A stretch of 64,000 nucleotides of DNA, from contig OY757010.1 of NCBI GenBank assembly GCA_963580285.1, positions 219,313,234-219,377,233 on the forward strand, read 5' to 3'. Under the pieces are notes generated by a model. The model saw only the letters and a program-made list of their open reading frames with translations. It made no database searches and was not told where the DNA came from. Of the stretch, positions 53,767 through 64,000 are shown one piece after another. The stretch is from Lucinisca nassula. Taxonomy: Eukaryota > Mollusca > Bivalvia > Lucinida > Lucinidae. How positions within the stretch are numbered: the first letter of the stretch is position 1; each line of letters opens with the position of its first letter. A program made the position numbers and the translations under genes.

Positions 53767-53975
53767 CTAACCCTTCTCTAGCTGAATATTCAATTTAGCC
53801 ACACCCATTTCTGACTCTGAACCAATCAGATTACTTAATGTAATTTATTCTTACAAATCCATTCATTGAATGTCAAACAGTGTAGATCAGAAGCCATCTT
53901 CAGAAGCCATCTGATCTGGATCTTCACTGTTTCCAAAGATAAGGGTTGTTGTGAACAGCATAATAAGAGCTCATT
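53767..53975. mobile_element. MITE A, degraded
   Basis: CTAACCCTTCTCTAGCTG at left; hairpin rearranged (CAGAAGCCATCTTCAGAAGC); right end eroded. Confidence 0.75.
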
Positions 53976-54319
53976 AGAAGTGCCACATTTGGGACCACAA
54001 CATACATTACAAGATCACTCTATAATAACTCTGTGTCAGTTGGAAACAAAAAGATTTCAATCTTTTTGGAAAGACTTCAAGAATCTAACAGACACACTCA
54101 GAAAAAGTTGACCTATCAACAGAACATATCTAATGACTTTTATCAATCATGTTTTACCATTCACAAATGTACTCAAAAACTACCAAGATGAAAAAAAAAT
54201 CTGATTTGCAGGATTAATCTAATGTGTGAACACCAGGATTTTCTCACACAACAGTATAATTAACCCATTTCACCCTGCCCGGATGATAGACTTTCGGATG
54301 ATAGACTTTCGGTTTAGAA

Positions 54320-54535
54320 TTAGGTTTTGGTTTGCTATGCATTTGAACAACCCAGTCAATGCAAGTAAGGTTATGTTGAGCTAGCCAGTTTCCCTAATAC
54401 AGTACAGTGTACATTCTTTCCCTGAGAAACAGATAACTGACCCTCCTTGAATCAGAAGAAGGGAGGGGACCAGGGAATCACCATCAAAAATAAAGTGAGG
54501 ATTGAACCTGTGACCTCCTGATGTGCCAATGTATG
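54320..54535 (-). mobile_element. SINE S1, diverged
   Basis: GGTTATGTTGAGCTAGCCAG, CAGTACAGTGTACATTCTTT, ATTGAACCTGTGACCTCCTG. Confidence 0.65.
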
Positions 54536-54557
54536 TGACAGAGGCCAACTAGCAATC

Positions 54558-54875
54558 AATTATTTGACCCATATATGCCTAGGGTCCAATTTATGGGACA
54601 CTAGCAAACAGTGTAGACCCAGATCAGATGCCGCAGAACACTGTTTGCTTAAAGAACATACATTTTTTTTGGTAAAACCTCAGCAAACAAAACAAACATG
54701 ACACCACTATTATTCGAAATGGACTTCCGTGCAAGATTCCATTGTCATATATTGGTTCAGACTTTCGGATGAGTCTTTAAACCGAGGTCCCGTCTCCGTA
54801 TGACCTTAGCTGTTGGTGGGACGTAAAACTAAAACTCACTCACTCACTCACTCACTCACTCATATATGGGTTAAT
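54558..54875. mobile_element. MITE B interrupted by SINE S4
   Basis: GACCCATATATGCCTAGG, AGCAAACAGTGTAGACCCAG with a shortened hairpin, ATTCGAAATGGACTTCCGTG; CATATATGGGTTAA closes it after the S4. Confidence 0.6.
54762..54862 (+). mobile_element. SINE S4, 3' part
   Basis: GACTTTCGGATGAGTC, GGTCCCGTCTCCGTATGACC, TGGTGGGACGTAAAACT, (CACT)n. Confidence 0.75.
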
Positions 54876-54891
54876 TCCTCACCATCTGGTT

Positions 54892-55048
54892 AGAAGCCCC
54901 AATGGTGCTGTGAATAAGCTACTCGCCTCCATAAACCAGGGGTCATGGGTTCTCCAGACTTTGGGATAAGTTTTTAAACCAAGGTCCAGTCTCCGTATGA
55001 CCTTAGCTGTTGGTGGGACGTAAAACTCAAACACACTCACTCACTCCT
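54892..55048 (+). mobile_element. SINE S4, full length
   Basis: TAGAAGCCCCAATGGTGCTG head, GGTCATGGGTTCTCC B-box region, GTCTCCGTATGACCTTAGC, (CACT)n tail. Confidence 0.75.
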
Positions 55049-55119
55049 AACTGTCTGGTGAGTTATTTGCATGAACTTTTTTAGAAAAATGGAAAAACAT
55101 TTGGTAAACATTATGAAGA

Positions 55120-55195
55120 CACTGATCAGACTGTAACTGCATTTGATCTGTGCCTGCCCTGTTTGCCAGGGTCCATTTTGAAGTTTTAATGGGTT
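55120..55195. mobile_element. MITE B right-end fragment
   Basis: CACTGATCAGACTGTAACTG, TGCCCTGTTTGCCAGGGTCC, TTAATGGGTTAA. Confidence 0.5.
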
Positions 55196-55309
55196 AATAA
55201 TTTAATGCTGAGGAAAAAAAAAATATCTGTTTTCTGAGTCTTCCAGCAGCCAATTCAATGAAATGCCAGATTTTCTTTGAAAATTATCATAATATATATG
55301 ACTGGTGTT

Positions 55310-55524
55310 TTAACCCTTATCCCACTGAATGATAAATTTAGCCCCACCCACTGCTGTACTATCCACCAATCCAATTACTTGATTTAATGTTTTCGTTCAA
55401 TTTACAAACTGCATGACAAACAGTGTAGATCCTGATCAGATGGCTTCTTCAGAAGCCATCTGATCTGGATCTACATTGTTTGCAAAGAAAGGGGTTGTCG
55501 TGAACAGCGGGGTTTTAGGGTTAA
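55310..55524. mobile_element. MITE A, reverse
   Basis: TTAACCCTTATCCCACTG left; GAACAGCGGGGTTTTAGGGT and TTAA right; palindrome intact. Shows the uninterrupted version of the F insertion site at 2104. Confidence 0.85.
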
Positions 55525-55604
55525 GACATGAGGAAAGTGTTATACATTCAAAACAAACTGAAAAAAAAATCAAAGCTCTGACAGCACTCAGGCACATCTG
55601 GGTG

Positions 55605-55740
55605 TTTGAGTTTTACATCCCACCAACAGCTAAGGTAATCTGGAGACGGGACCCCGGTTTATAGACTCTTCCAAAAGTCTTGAAAAGCCCGTAATCGAAC
55701 CCATAACCCCTGGTTCACTCAATAAGCTGGACGAATGGCC
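55605..55740 (-). mobile_element. SINE S4, antisense
   Basis: TTTTACATCCCACCAACAGC, GGAGACGGGACCCCGG, ATCGAACCCATAACCCC. Confidence 0.7.
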
Positions 55741-55787
55741 CTGAACCTGAACTTATTACCTGAACTTATTATCCTTGAATTCCTTTA

Positions 55788-55862
55788 TCATGAGCAATCA
55801 GTGTAGACCCAGATCAGATGCTGCATTCTGCAGCATCTGATCTGCACCTACACTGTTTGCCA
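55788..55862. repeat. Palindrome with shared core
   Basis: GCAATCAGTGTAGACCCAGA mirrored by TCTGCACCTACACTGTTTGC, apex GATGCTGCATTCTGCAGCAT. Confidence 0.75.
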
Positions 55863-55916
55863 ATGTTGTATCATTAGACATTATAGATTAAAAAAAAAAC
55901 TTTCCAGAACTTGCAG

Positions 55917-56065
55917 CCCAGCAGGCACAGGTCGCTAAGGGCAACGTCAAATCAACGTCGGTGCAACGTCAGGATGTTGCACCGACGTAGATTGGACGCT
56001 GCATAAACGTCATGACGAAGTACCAATGTTAATGTGATGTCACAATTACATCATGTGCCTGCTGC
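55917..56065. mobile_element. Short TIR element with CAACGTC repeats
   Basis: CCAGCAGGCACA left and TGTGCCTGCTG right; GTGCAACGTCAGGATGTTGC and CACCGACGT in the middle. Target duplication not resolved. Confidence 0.6.
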
Positions 56066-56162
56066 GAGGAGCCTTATTTCCATAATTTGCGCACAGTTCA
56101 ATTTCACTGGTCAGTGGTAGTTCCAAGGACATCAGCAGTACCTGTATGAACATTGCTAGTCT

Positions 56163-56468
56163 TGTTTTGTTTGTTTGATTTGAGGTTAAATGTCCTTTTC
56201 AACACTGTAAAGATCATTTTGGAGACGTTGCTTCCAATTTTGGGGGACATTTACCCGACATTGAGATGAAATGACATCTCAAGCCCTGTCGCCCAATGAA
56301 ACCAATAGGGTTTATAAGCATGGACGGTCCAACTCGTGCACACCGCTTTGCCTGGGCAGGCTTAGATCCTCTAAGGGGTTTACCAGTACTCGTGTGCGGG
56401 TCGGATTCAGCTCTGCGTGGAAGCATCATGCAGCCCATATATTTCTTCAAGCCCCGATGGGCAGGGGC
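56163..56468 (-). mobile_element. SINE S2, full length
   Basis: TTGTTTGATTTGAGGTTAAA tail, AGATCCTCTAAGGGGTTTAC, CCGATGGGCAGGGGCT end. Confidence 0.85.
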
Positions 56469-56519
56469 TGCTGGACTTTTATATTAATCGTAGGATAATG
56501 GGATCTTTTTCTTCTTCTT

Positions 56520-56680
56520 TTTGGGGGGATGGGGTGGTTTTATGGACCTATCAAGATTATTTCATTTATTTCGAGCTGAACATTAATCAGAGATGGGCGG
56601 GCTAACTGTTCATCATTAGTGAGAGACCTAACAACTAAGAGTCAGTCTCGCTATGTCCTTACCCACTAGGACACGGAGGC
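56520..56680 (-). mobile_element. SINE S3, old antisense copy
   Basis: TTATTTCATTTATTTCGAGC, ATTAATCAGAGATGGGCGGG, TAACAACTAAGAGTCAG, CCCACTAGGACACGGAGGC. Confidence 0.65.
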
Positions 56681-57230
56681 ACATTACTTCTAAGGTCTGA
56701 TGATCAATTGACCCAAAAAGGCATACTGCAACCATCAAGAAAATGGTAATCACAAACCTAATTGAAATAGCACTTCAATGCAGAAAAATATCATAAGAAC
56801 TTCAGGAACTCTTAGATGATGAAAATTATGGAATTTACAGACTTTATCCAACTGTTTTTAAAATAGAAGCAGATAAAACCGTTATAAGAAAAGAACATAC
56901 CAGAATATCTGGCAGTCCTAGTGGGAGTTGATGCTGTTTAAACTCAGCTGCACTGAGAAAATTCACAAGCTATCAAGTCTAATCCTTTAGACACTGTAGC
57001 TAATTTAACCAAAAATTAATCAGCTCATGAAAAAACTGTAAAAAGTAGTTTACTTGGTTTAGACCTGCTGTGCATGAAATCATGTCTGCACCAAACGAAA
57101 TCTTCATTCAGTGGGCTAATTATTTATGAAGTTCACTTTGAAGATCTACTTTATGGGAAATTAATGTATTTGAAGCAAAAATATCCGGAAAACCTAAGAA
57201 AGAATTACTGGGTTTTCATCAACAATTGTA
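56681..57230. other. No recognised feature
   Basis: Unassigned. Confidence 0.45.
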
Positions 57231-57432
57231 TTAACCCTTGTCCGGCTGAGCCCGGATATGCCTTATTTTCCAATGAAGATCCAGATCATATGGCTTCTAA
57301 CATGATCAGGATCTACATTGTTTGTCATTCAGATTGTTAATTTGCTGCAATAATTTGCATCAAGTAATCTGATTGGTTGATAATCAGTAATGGGTGTGGC
57401 GAATTAAAATATTCAGCAGGACAAGGCTTTAA
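57231..57432. mobile_element. MITE A, apex deleted
   Basis: TTAACCCTTGTCCGGCTG, CAGCAGGACAAGGCTTTAA. Confidence 0.82.
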
Positions 57433-57479
57433 CAAGAGGCAAATACCTTCAGTTATTTCAGTGAATACTTCAGGATGTG

Positions 57480-57680
57480 TTGATCTTTTTTGTTTGTTCT
57501 TGTTTTTTTTTTTTGTGTTTTTTTTTTTTTTTTTTTCAGCATGAAATTATTGAGATCATATTGAGCCATCTTCTGGGTTAAAGGAAGAGATTTTGTTTTT
57601 CATGATCAATCGCCACGTTACTGCTGGACTGAAACATCAACCCACAATCTGAATTATACCAATCAGAGGCATTGATAGAA
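57480..57680 (-). mobile_element. SINE S1 remnant with long T run
   Basis: TGAGATCATATTGAGCC and TTTCATGATCAATCGCCACG; long T runs at 57507-57537. Confidence 0.4.
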
Positions 57681-57944
57681 AAGTGCACAAACATCCAGCT
57701 CTTGTAGATAAGATTGGCAGGGTGGGGCAGTTCAGGTGTTGTCAATATATACTGAATGCCAAAGAAAATGCCCACAAATTCAACTTTTGATATTTCTACA
57801 ATCGGTTTCAATATTCCTTCAATAAACTTCCATGTCGCCACCGTTTCTAAAATCAGCAACGGAAGTTAAATTGATTGTCCTGTCGGGGTATGGGGAAGAA
57901 CTGGGAAGTATACTTATGCCTGTATTGTAGAACATAATTGTTGG

Positions 57945-58090
57945 AGTGGCGGCCTAGTGTCATGTTTACATCATGCTCTATAGGACGGTCCACTTTATGG
58001 CATTCACCTCTGCAAATGATGCCAGTACCGAAATTCTAGCATCACTGCCAGGGATCAAACCGGGGGCTACTAGCATTAGACTTGCAGTAT
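57945..58090 (-). mobile_element. tRNA-like SINE fragment (S5-like)
   Basis: GCCAGGGATCAAACCGGGGG gives a B box on the minus strand; TGCTCTATAGGACGG and ATTAGACTTGCAG flank it. Confidence 0.4.
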
Positions 58091-58265
58091 TGTTCATGTT
58101 TAAGATCTTGGAATACAAAAGGCTGGCTTTCATTAGCACAGCAGTATGAATAACACAGGTCTGAGCACAGTACCTTGAGGAACACTGGAAACAGCTGGGG
58201 CAATTGTGGAAGAGGTCTACTAGGTACGTTGGCTCCTGTCAGTGGGGAAGCTCTGAACCCACTGT

Positions 58266-58440
58266 ATTTTGTTTCAAATGAGGTTTTACGCCCCTGTCAA
58301 CACCATTGCTTCCAATTTTGTAAGACTTTTACCTGACATTGAGATGAAATGATATCTCAAGCCCTACCAGCCAAACAAACCAATAGGGTTTACATGCAGG
58401 GACGGTACAATTCGCACCACTGAATCCACTGCAAAGAGGC
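58266..58440 (-). mobile_element. SINE S2 fragment with probable target duplication
   Basis: TGAGGTTTTACGCCCCTGTC, GAGATGAAATGATATCTCAA, ACATGCAGGGACGGTAC; TGTATTTTGT on both sides. Confidence 0.75.
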
Positions 58441-58444
58441 TTCA

Positions 58445-60852
58445 TTGTATTTTGTAGTAGTGTGTGAGCTTGACAGCAAGTCATTCACATGGAACTTTGT
58501 CAAATGCCTTGCTAAAGTCAGGGAGGACGATGTCTATCTTTTGGCCTTCATCTGACCCAAGACTTGTCCGCAGAATGATTAAAGGGTGCTCATTTGATGT
58601 TCTACAAACCACTATAAACTATCTAAGAAGGAGTGTAAATGAGTGTGTTTGCTCAAAAGGCAGTGCCTTTATTTCATATTAAATTGACTGAGATATATAA
58701 ACTGCAACAGGACAACATTACTTATGTCTGCAGGCCCTCAATGACTCTCAGTGGATCTGTTGTTGCCAAGAAATCTAATAAGCAGCTCTCTGGGAACAAA
58801 AACTTGTCAGCCGTTAATGGAAAATGACCATGTTTAGCTGGCTGCTAGGTCAAATAATTGATTAACGGCAGATTAACATACCACCAGGCTGCTATTACTG
58901 CAGAATTTCATGCAGAATGATAATGGAGAAAATTGTCCTGGGGCATGAATTTATGCATCCGGCTGAAATTGCTATAAATAGTTGAGTCTGAATGTCTTTG
59001 ATTTTTATTTTTATTTATTTTTTTTATTGTGAATTTATGCTTTGCAACATTTTTTACGTGTAATATAGCATCAGTGTTCTGCAAAGAAATTTAAGAACAT
59101 ATGGGCCAATGGCCTATGGAGCAGGAAAAAGTGGGGCCATATAGGTAACAGTGACATTTTTATTAAATAGTCATTGTAGGGTCGTTACAACCCGGTCACA
59201 GGGATCCATCAATGTTGACCCTGATATACTTGGTCGGTGTTATGCTGATCTCAACAACCCCACATACTTTTGGCATGCATGATTAATGCAAATTTTCATT
59301 GATTTCATGTGGGAAGTATTTCTTTCATAATAAAAATCTGTTAAATGAACAACAAAAAATATTTTTCTCACAGGCTAAATATGAAACAGGTTTGAATGGA
59401 AAACGTCACCGGTTTTATGTTTATTAATCAATTAATAACCGTATGCAGACAAAAAACAGCGTCTGCTTTGCTCTGTTTTGGCTGGAAAATATTTAGCAAC
59501 TGCATGTGGCAATTACAAAGGGATTAATTGAGACATAACTGGTATATCTTGATTGGCCTAGTTTCTGCACCTACTGTTACATGTAATTGTCGGCTTAGGG
59601 ATTATGTCTTCTGCAAGTATTCATGGTTTAACAGCGTTGACAACTTGAGTAAATAGGCGAGCATAGTCTTGGCTGATGATGTTTTGACTTCCTATTCCAC
59701 GGAAAAAGGAAAAAAATAAATCGGCCAAGTTTTCAAAACTCAAACGTGATGAAACCATTCCTATAATGAAAGTTGTCGGTGGATACAAGGGAAACGACTC
59801 GTTTTAAAAGATCAACAGCAAATTTTTGGATGCGCCCGAGGGCACCTAGATGACATTTTTCCAGGGCTATACAGACTTTTTCCGCGCCAATGGTGCAAGT
59901 GTGCGGCCTTGGCAGGACACTGATACAGGCATACCATACATTTTATACAGTATACACGCCTACGGAACGATAGAATGCGTAACCATTGGTTAAGAACGTG
60001 AAGCAATTAGAGCGACATCCGGTTAGGAATTAGATCGCTAAAAAAGGTAAAGAAACTGTGCAGTTTCTGTGTTTCATAAGTTATATAATTTTTACGAGGA
60101 AGTTATTTAAAAAACGGGGAATTACATTCAGGAGCCCATTGATATCGGCATCTTTGGAGTAAATACCAAATCCCGTACTTCACACATTTTGGCTAAATTT
60201 AGTTTCTCCTGCTGAAGGTGAACTCAAGCCTTAGAAAACGAGTGGTTTTTTGAGGTGTTTGTTGCCTTTTATTTATTACTGCGCTTTGCTACAAGTTCAG
60301 CGTATTAACATGCACACACAATAAACATATATGGTTAAATGTGTTGTGGATATTTTGCTTGTCAATGCAGCACTAGCGAGAAATCACCACGGAAAAGGTC
60401 GAAAATGGTTGGTTACGCATTAGATCTATAGAAATGATAACAGAACTTGCAACTATAAAGCGGATCAGTTTACATCTCCACGGCCCCAGAATCACCCGCA
60501 CCTTGTTCTACGGAACCATTTTTAGCCAACCTGATAAGCAGTGCGCTATTAATTGGATAATGACATAGTATTTTTATGGAAACATTTTCAGTCTCCAGAA
60601 TCATAGTACCGAATGATTTTCACGGACTTTTACGCTGTGTTTGTTTTATCAATGGTCCGGTAATTGACTGAAATGAAATTAAACAGGTTTTGGAGTTTTA
60701 ATTTCTGCGAAGAACTCCTCATCTGCCCAAATTTGCTGGTTAAGCATTAGATCGTCTGGTTGAGCATTCGATAACCAGAGGAGAAAATCAAACCAGTTGC
60801 TGCCTAAGTAAATGCCAGCAGCTTACTACAATAAAAGGTGGTCTACATATGA
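58445..60852. other. Low-repeat region, no gene recognised
   Basis: The longest stretch without recognised repeats. Base composition becomes more mixed at 59800-60050 with several CpGs. GGTTA.GCATTAGATC-type phrases occur at 60021, 60411 and 60738. No coding exon could be supported on either strand. Confidence 0.4.
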
Positions 60853-61035
60853 TTTCTGAATTGTGTTAAAATCACCAGAGAAAGAAAGCTGTGATGAAAA
60901 ATACTTTTCTGGACAAGACCATTAAATGTCTGGGTATCATGCTTATCTGACCAAATGACGCGCCGATTCATAAATAAGAGGTCATTACTTGCTTTTGTAG
61001 AAAACAAAATGGCCAGCTTACACTTTGTAATGGCG
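60853..61035 (+). repeat. Left arm of 183-bp inverted repeat
   Basis: GTTAAAATCACCAGAGAAAG to AATGGCCAGCTTACACTTTG; matches 63037-63219 in reverse complement with about nine differences. Confidence 0.9.
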
Positions 61036-61249
61036 TCCAGATGGGACGGCCATTAATGAACCGTCTCATCCGAGAATCAAAGCTGTTCGCCATCCTGTAA
61101 ATGAATTTGACTAAATCCCCTATTAACAAGAATTGCCCAAAATAAAAAAAATGGAGAGAACCCGTTTAAGAAACTCGGGCGTGAAAGGCTAAGGGTAAGA
61201 TCGTTAACACTGCAGATACGAAAGCCTATTTGGCTTATGTAGGAGAAAA

Positions 61250-61550
61250 TATAATACCGTAAAGGCGTAGAAACGCGACACAAAAGACGTAATAACGCAA
61301 CAAAGGCGTAGAAACGCAAAACAAAAGACGCAGTAACGCCAATCAGAAGGCGAAGCTACGAAAAAAAAGGCGTAGTAACGCAAAAACAAGGCGTAGTAAC
61401 GCGAAAAAGTGCATACTAATGCAAAAGAAAGACGTAGTAACGCAAAAGAAAGGCGCAGTGATGCGAATCAAAGGCGTTTTTACGCGAATCAAAAGGCGTA
61501 GTAATGCGAAAGAAGGCATAGTAACGCAAAAGAAAGGCGTATTTGTTTTA
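61250..61550. repeat. Degenerate 17-19 bp minisatellite
   Basis: AAAGGCGTAGTAACGC and variants repeat about 15 times (AGACGCAGTAACGC, AGGCGTAGAAACGC). CpG in nearly every unit. Confidence 0.9.
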
Positions 61551-61856
61551 GCTCGCCTCTGCAAAGCAAATAGGTAGCCGGAATATCCTACTCCTGGGAC
61601 TGCGCATGCCCCCAAAATATATGTCTGTATCATGATCGATAACCCAGATCGGAGATCCCGTGAGTTCTATGCTAACTGTCAAAACGATAAGATAAAGATA
61701 TTGTCTAAAACCAACTTCTTATTAATACAAACAGCGCAAGAATGACACACCATGTATTCTTAATCATGTTAATCAAGACGAACTAGAATCCATTTGTAAA
61801 GTTTATAAATTTTGAGTAAACAGGAGGACAGGTGCGTTCATTAAATAAATTGAGAG

Positions 61857-61990
61857 AAGTAAGTAAGTAAGTCAGTCAGTCAGTCAGTAAGTAAGTAAGG
61901 ACTTTATTTAGTGAGGGTAGCAACATTTAGCACATACAAAAATACATGTAATAGCTAATCTTCCACGAGGCCCTCAGCTAATCTTCCATG
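61857..61990 (-). mobile_element. (TAAG)n-ended SINE-like element T
   Basis: GTAAGTAAGTAAG with an internal GTCA run, then GACTTTATTTAGTGAGGGTA as at 49790. Confidence 0.55.
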
Positions 61991-62564
61991 ATCTAATCTT
62001 CCTTCTTAATAAAACATACACCCTATAACATTTTGTTTCATCGGCAGTGTCATTTTTAGATATGAGGAAAAAATATAGATATAATAAATTGATAGAACAC
62101 ACAAGTTATAATATTTTCTTCCATCTGCAGTATCATGTTTAGATATGAGGAACTTTTGAAACCGTTTTGAATATGGAGCAATATTTTCTCACGGATGTAT
62201 CTAGGCAGTGATTAGGCAGTTTACATTAAGCCAAAAGTCCAGTTTTTTGTTCACTATCGACCGCGACTATTGATAATATTGTATTTAGTACTAAAAAGGT
62301 TGTAGACATTTGTTTTCTCCACATCATTTTGTTTCTTTGAATAATCATTACGAAAACACGCCTATACAAATACAATGTAACCTTTATCGCCAAAAAAACG
62401 AAAATTTTAAGATGAAAAATTGTGATATTTTTCTCATTTCTGCACAAAATATAATGTGATTTAAAAAAAACAACAACAAAGGACTGGTGGGTCTATTGCC
62501 TCCGAGTGTAGGTAGGAGAAATAGTCTTAAACTGTTTCATTAATCTCTTAAATTCCAGTGTCCA

Positions 62565-62640
62565 ATCAAATAGTGTACATCTTCACCAGACGCCGGATTC
62601 TGCAGCGTCTGATCAGGGTCTACACTCTTTGCCAAGCCCA
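62565..62640. repeat. Diverged palindrome with shared core
   Basis: AGTGTACATCTTCACCAGAC and GTCTGATCAGGGTCTACACT around GCCGGATTCTGCAG. Confidence 0.6.
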
Positions 62641-63036
62641 TCCTATGTTTCCAAGATAACCATCTTTAGTTTTTCACAACAGTCTGACCTCACTGCGACT
62701 ATTTTCATTCTAATAGTTTTCCCGACAAGTCAGTGATATTCACGTGCACTTAAGCATAGAACAGCTTTTCTTCTGAGCACCTTTGGGTCGATTGACAAAC
62801 AATTCCCAGTGGAATTCTTTTCACTGACTGTTACAAGGCAGTTCTTCTTTGGCGGTTTATTTATGTTATTGTTTGTCACTGATTGTATGTATCGCATTTT
62901 GGATAGCCAGCTGGTATTGATTCCTGATCATTGCTTTACTTCTATTTTTTATAAGCACCAAGTTTATAATCATGGGTGTCTTATGCTCAACCTGGCTCTC
63001 TATTGCTTCACCATAGAAACACGATATAGATTTAAT

Positions 63037-63219
63037 CGCCATTAAAAAGCGTAAGCTGGCCATTTTGTTTTCTACAAAAGCAAGTAATGACCTCTTATTT
63101 ATGAATCTGTGCGTCATTCGGTCAGATAAGCATGATACCCAGACATTTAATGGCCTTGTCCAGAAAAGTATTTTTCATCACGGCTTTCTTTCTCTGGTGA
63201 TTTTAACATAATTTAGAAA
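63037..63219 (-). repeat. Right arm of 183-bp inverted repeat
   Basis: GTAAGCTGGCCATTTTGTTT to TTTCTCTGGTGATTTTAACA. It ends exactly where element E7 begins. Confidence 0.9.
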
Positions 63220-64000
63220 CTAGAAATGGTGTTTGTAAAACACAATGCCCCCAACCTTTGCTTGTCCCTAGATGGAAAAATGTTCAACAAATATTGTTAA
63301 AGACTCAAAAACATACAACAAGAATTCCGCCGAAGGCTATGTCATGCCTGTGGGGGCGCAAAGTCACCAAACCATGAAATCTAGGTCAAGGTCAAACATG
63401 GATGCCTGCATAAAAATTTCACTCCTAGTTGCAAGCATGTACCAAGTATCATCAATGAAACTCTTAAAAACAGACTCTTACATAAGGGTGAAAGTTAGGG
63501 TTGTCACACTATTTTACAAAGTCAGCAACCATAAAATGTAGGTCAAGGTCAGAAACAGATACTTGCATTGAAGTTTCAATTCCTAAATGCAAGCTTGTAC
63601 CAAATACAACGAGAATTCTATGTTTTTTAATTAAAGGGGAAATAATTCAAGAAGGGGAGATAATTTGGACAAGAAAAAAAATACGGGTCAACTATTTTTT
63701 CATGAGGAACTCATATATGAAATTTCAAAACACTAGCATACACGGTTCTGAAGATATGCTATGCACCAGAAAGCAACACAATTGAGTAGCAAAAAATTAC
63801 AAAGGGCCATAACTCTAACAAAATTTTATCGAATTGGTTGAAAATTTAATCAGGTAGTCTCCTCCTTAGTCCCAATCACTATACCAAATATCAAGGCTGT
63901 AGCTCAAATACTTTTTGAGATATCTTGCTAACGAGAATTCTATGTTATTTAATTAAAGGGGAAATAATTCAAGAAGGGGAGATAATTTGGACAAGAAAAA
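63220..64000 (+). mobile_element. Tandem-core element E7, left part (runs off the window)
   Basis: 5' cap ACTAGAAATGGTGT with hairpin GTGTTT-GTA-AAACAC (63229-63243) and ATGCCCCC, like E5. GGTCAAGGTCA clauses spaced about 158 bp; AACGAGAATTCTATGTT at 63609 and about 63931 gives a longer period near 324 bp. Confidence 0.75.

Larger units (their letters stand above)
60853..63219. mobile_element. 2.37-kb long-inverted-repeat element
   Basis: Two 183-bp arms about 95% identical by eye flank 2 kb that contains a minisatellite, a (TAAG)n element and the sequence shared with 36160-36400. Probably a foldback or long-TIR transposon; target duplication not resolved because E7 abuts the right arm. Confidence 0.55.

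Noticed and set aside
57578..57859. 93-codon minus-strand frame
   Set aside because: No recognisable domain; partly overlaps an S1 remnant; insufficient support.
1..64000. CRISPR array or prokaryotic operon
   Set aside because: Tandem repeats have no unique spacers of constant length, and exons with GT-AG introns and SINEs mark this as metazoan DNA.

Overview
The window looks like metazoan nuclear DNA from a lophotrochozoan, most likely a bivalve mollusc. It is AT-rich and intron-like, saturated with palindromic MITEs, tRNA-derived SINEs and tandem-core repeats, and shows no bacterial gene organisation. I inferred the bivalve assignment from the repeat style and the protein fragments; I could not search it.

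Host gene: one split gene runs on the minus strand through most of the window. Three short exons (52764-52869, 24872-25013, 14506-14595) have proper splice sites and matching phases. Together they encode most of an N-terminal discoidin (F5/8 type C) domain that most resembles a discoidin domain receptor (DDR) collagen receptor. The introns are about 27.7 kb and 10.3 kb. The signal-peptide exon and the rest of the receptor, including the kinase, were not found and probably lie outside the window.

Mobile DNA: nearly everything else is mobile. (1) 38971-44670 is a 5.7-kb insertion with a target-site duplication and an A27 tail. It contains an intact 1276-codon endonuclease/reverse transcriptase ORF of L1/Tx1 type (40045-43875). 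(2) 5962-7179 is a TA-flanked terminal-inverted-repeat (TIR) element carrying a HIRAN-like coding fragment. (3) Many TTAA-flanked, piggyBac-like MITEs (families A, B, P) occur, plus TA-type MITEs (F, G, H, J) and palindromic families C, L and M. (4) SINE families S1 and S2 share a 3' tail; S3, S4 and S5 are tRNA-related. (5) Hairpin-capped elements with tandem cores of roughly 145-170 bp occur at 164-1672, 4785-5401, 5402-9384, 18400-19249, 38166-44844 (interrupted) and 63220-64000. (6) Two elements, 21913-23237 and 47331-49505, consist of dense short-motif arrays. (7) A 2.4-kb structure with 183-bp inverted arms occupies 60853-63219.

Layout: 1-9.4 kb is tandem-core elements and MITEs. 9.4-24.8 kb is intron 3 with exon 4 at its left. 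25-52.8 kb is intron 2 with the LINE. 52.9-59 kb is dense SINE/MITE sequence upstream of exon 2. 59-63.2 kb is the least repetitive stretch. Insertions are repeatedly nested, several with perfect 13-16 bp duplications, so their relative order can be read. Family letters are my own labels.
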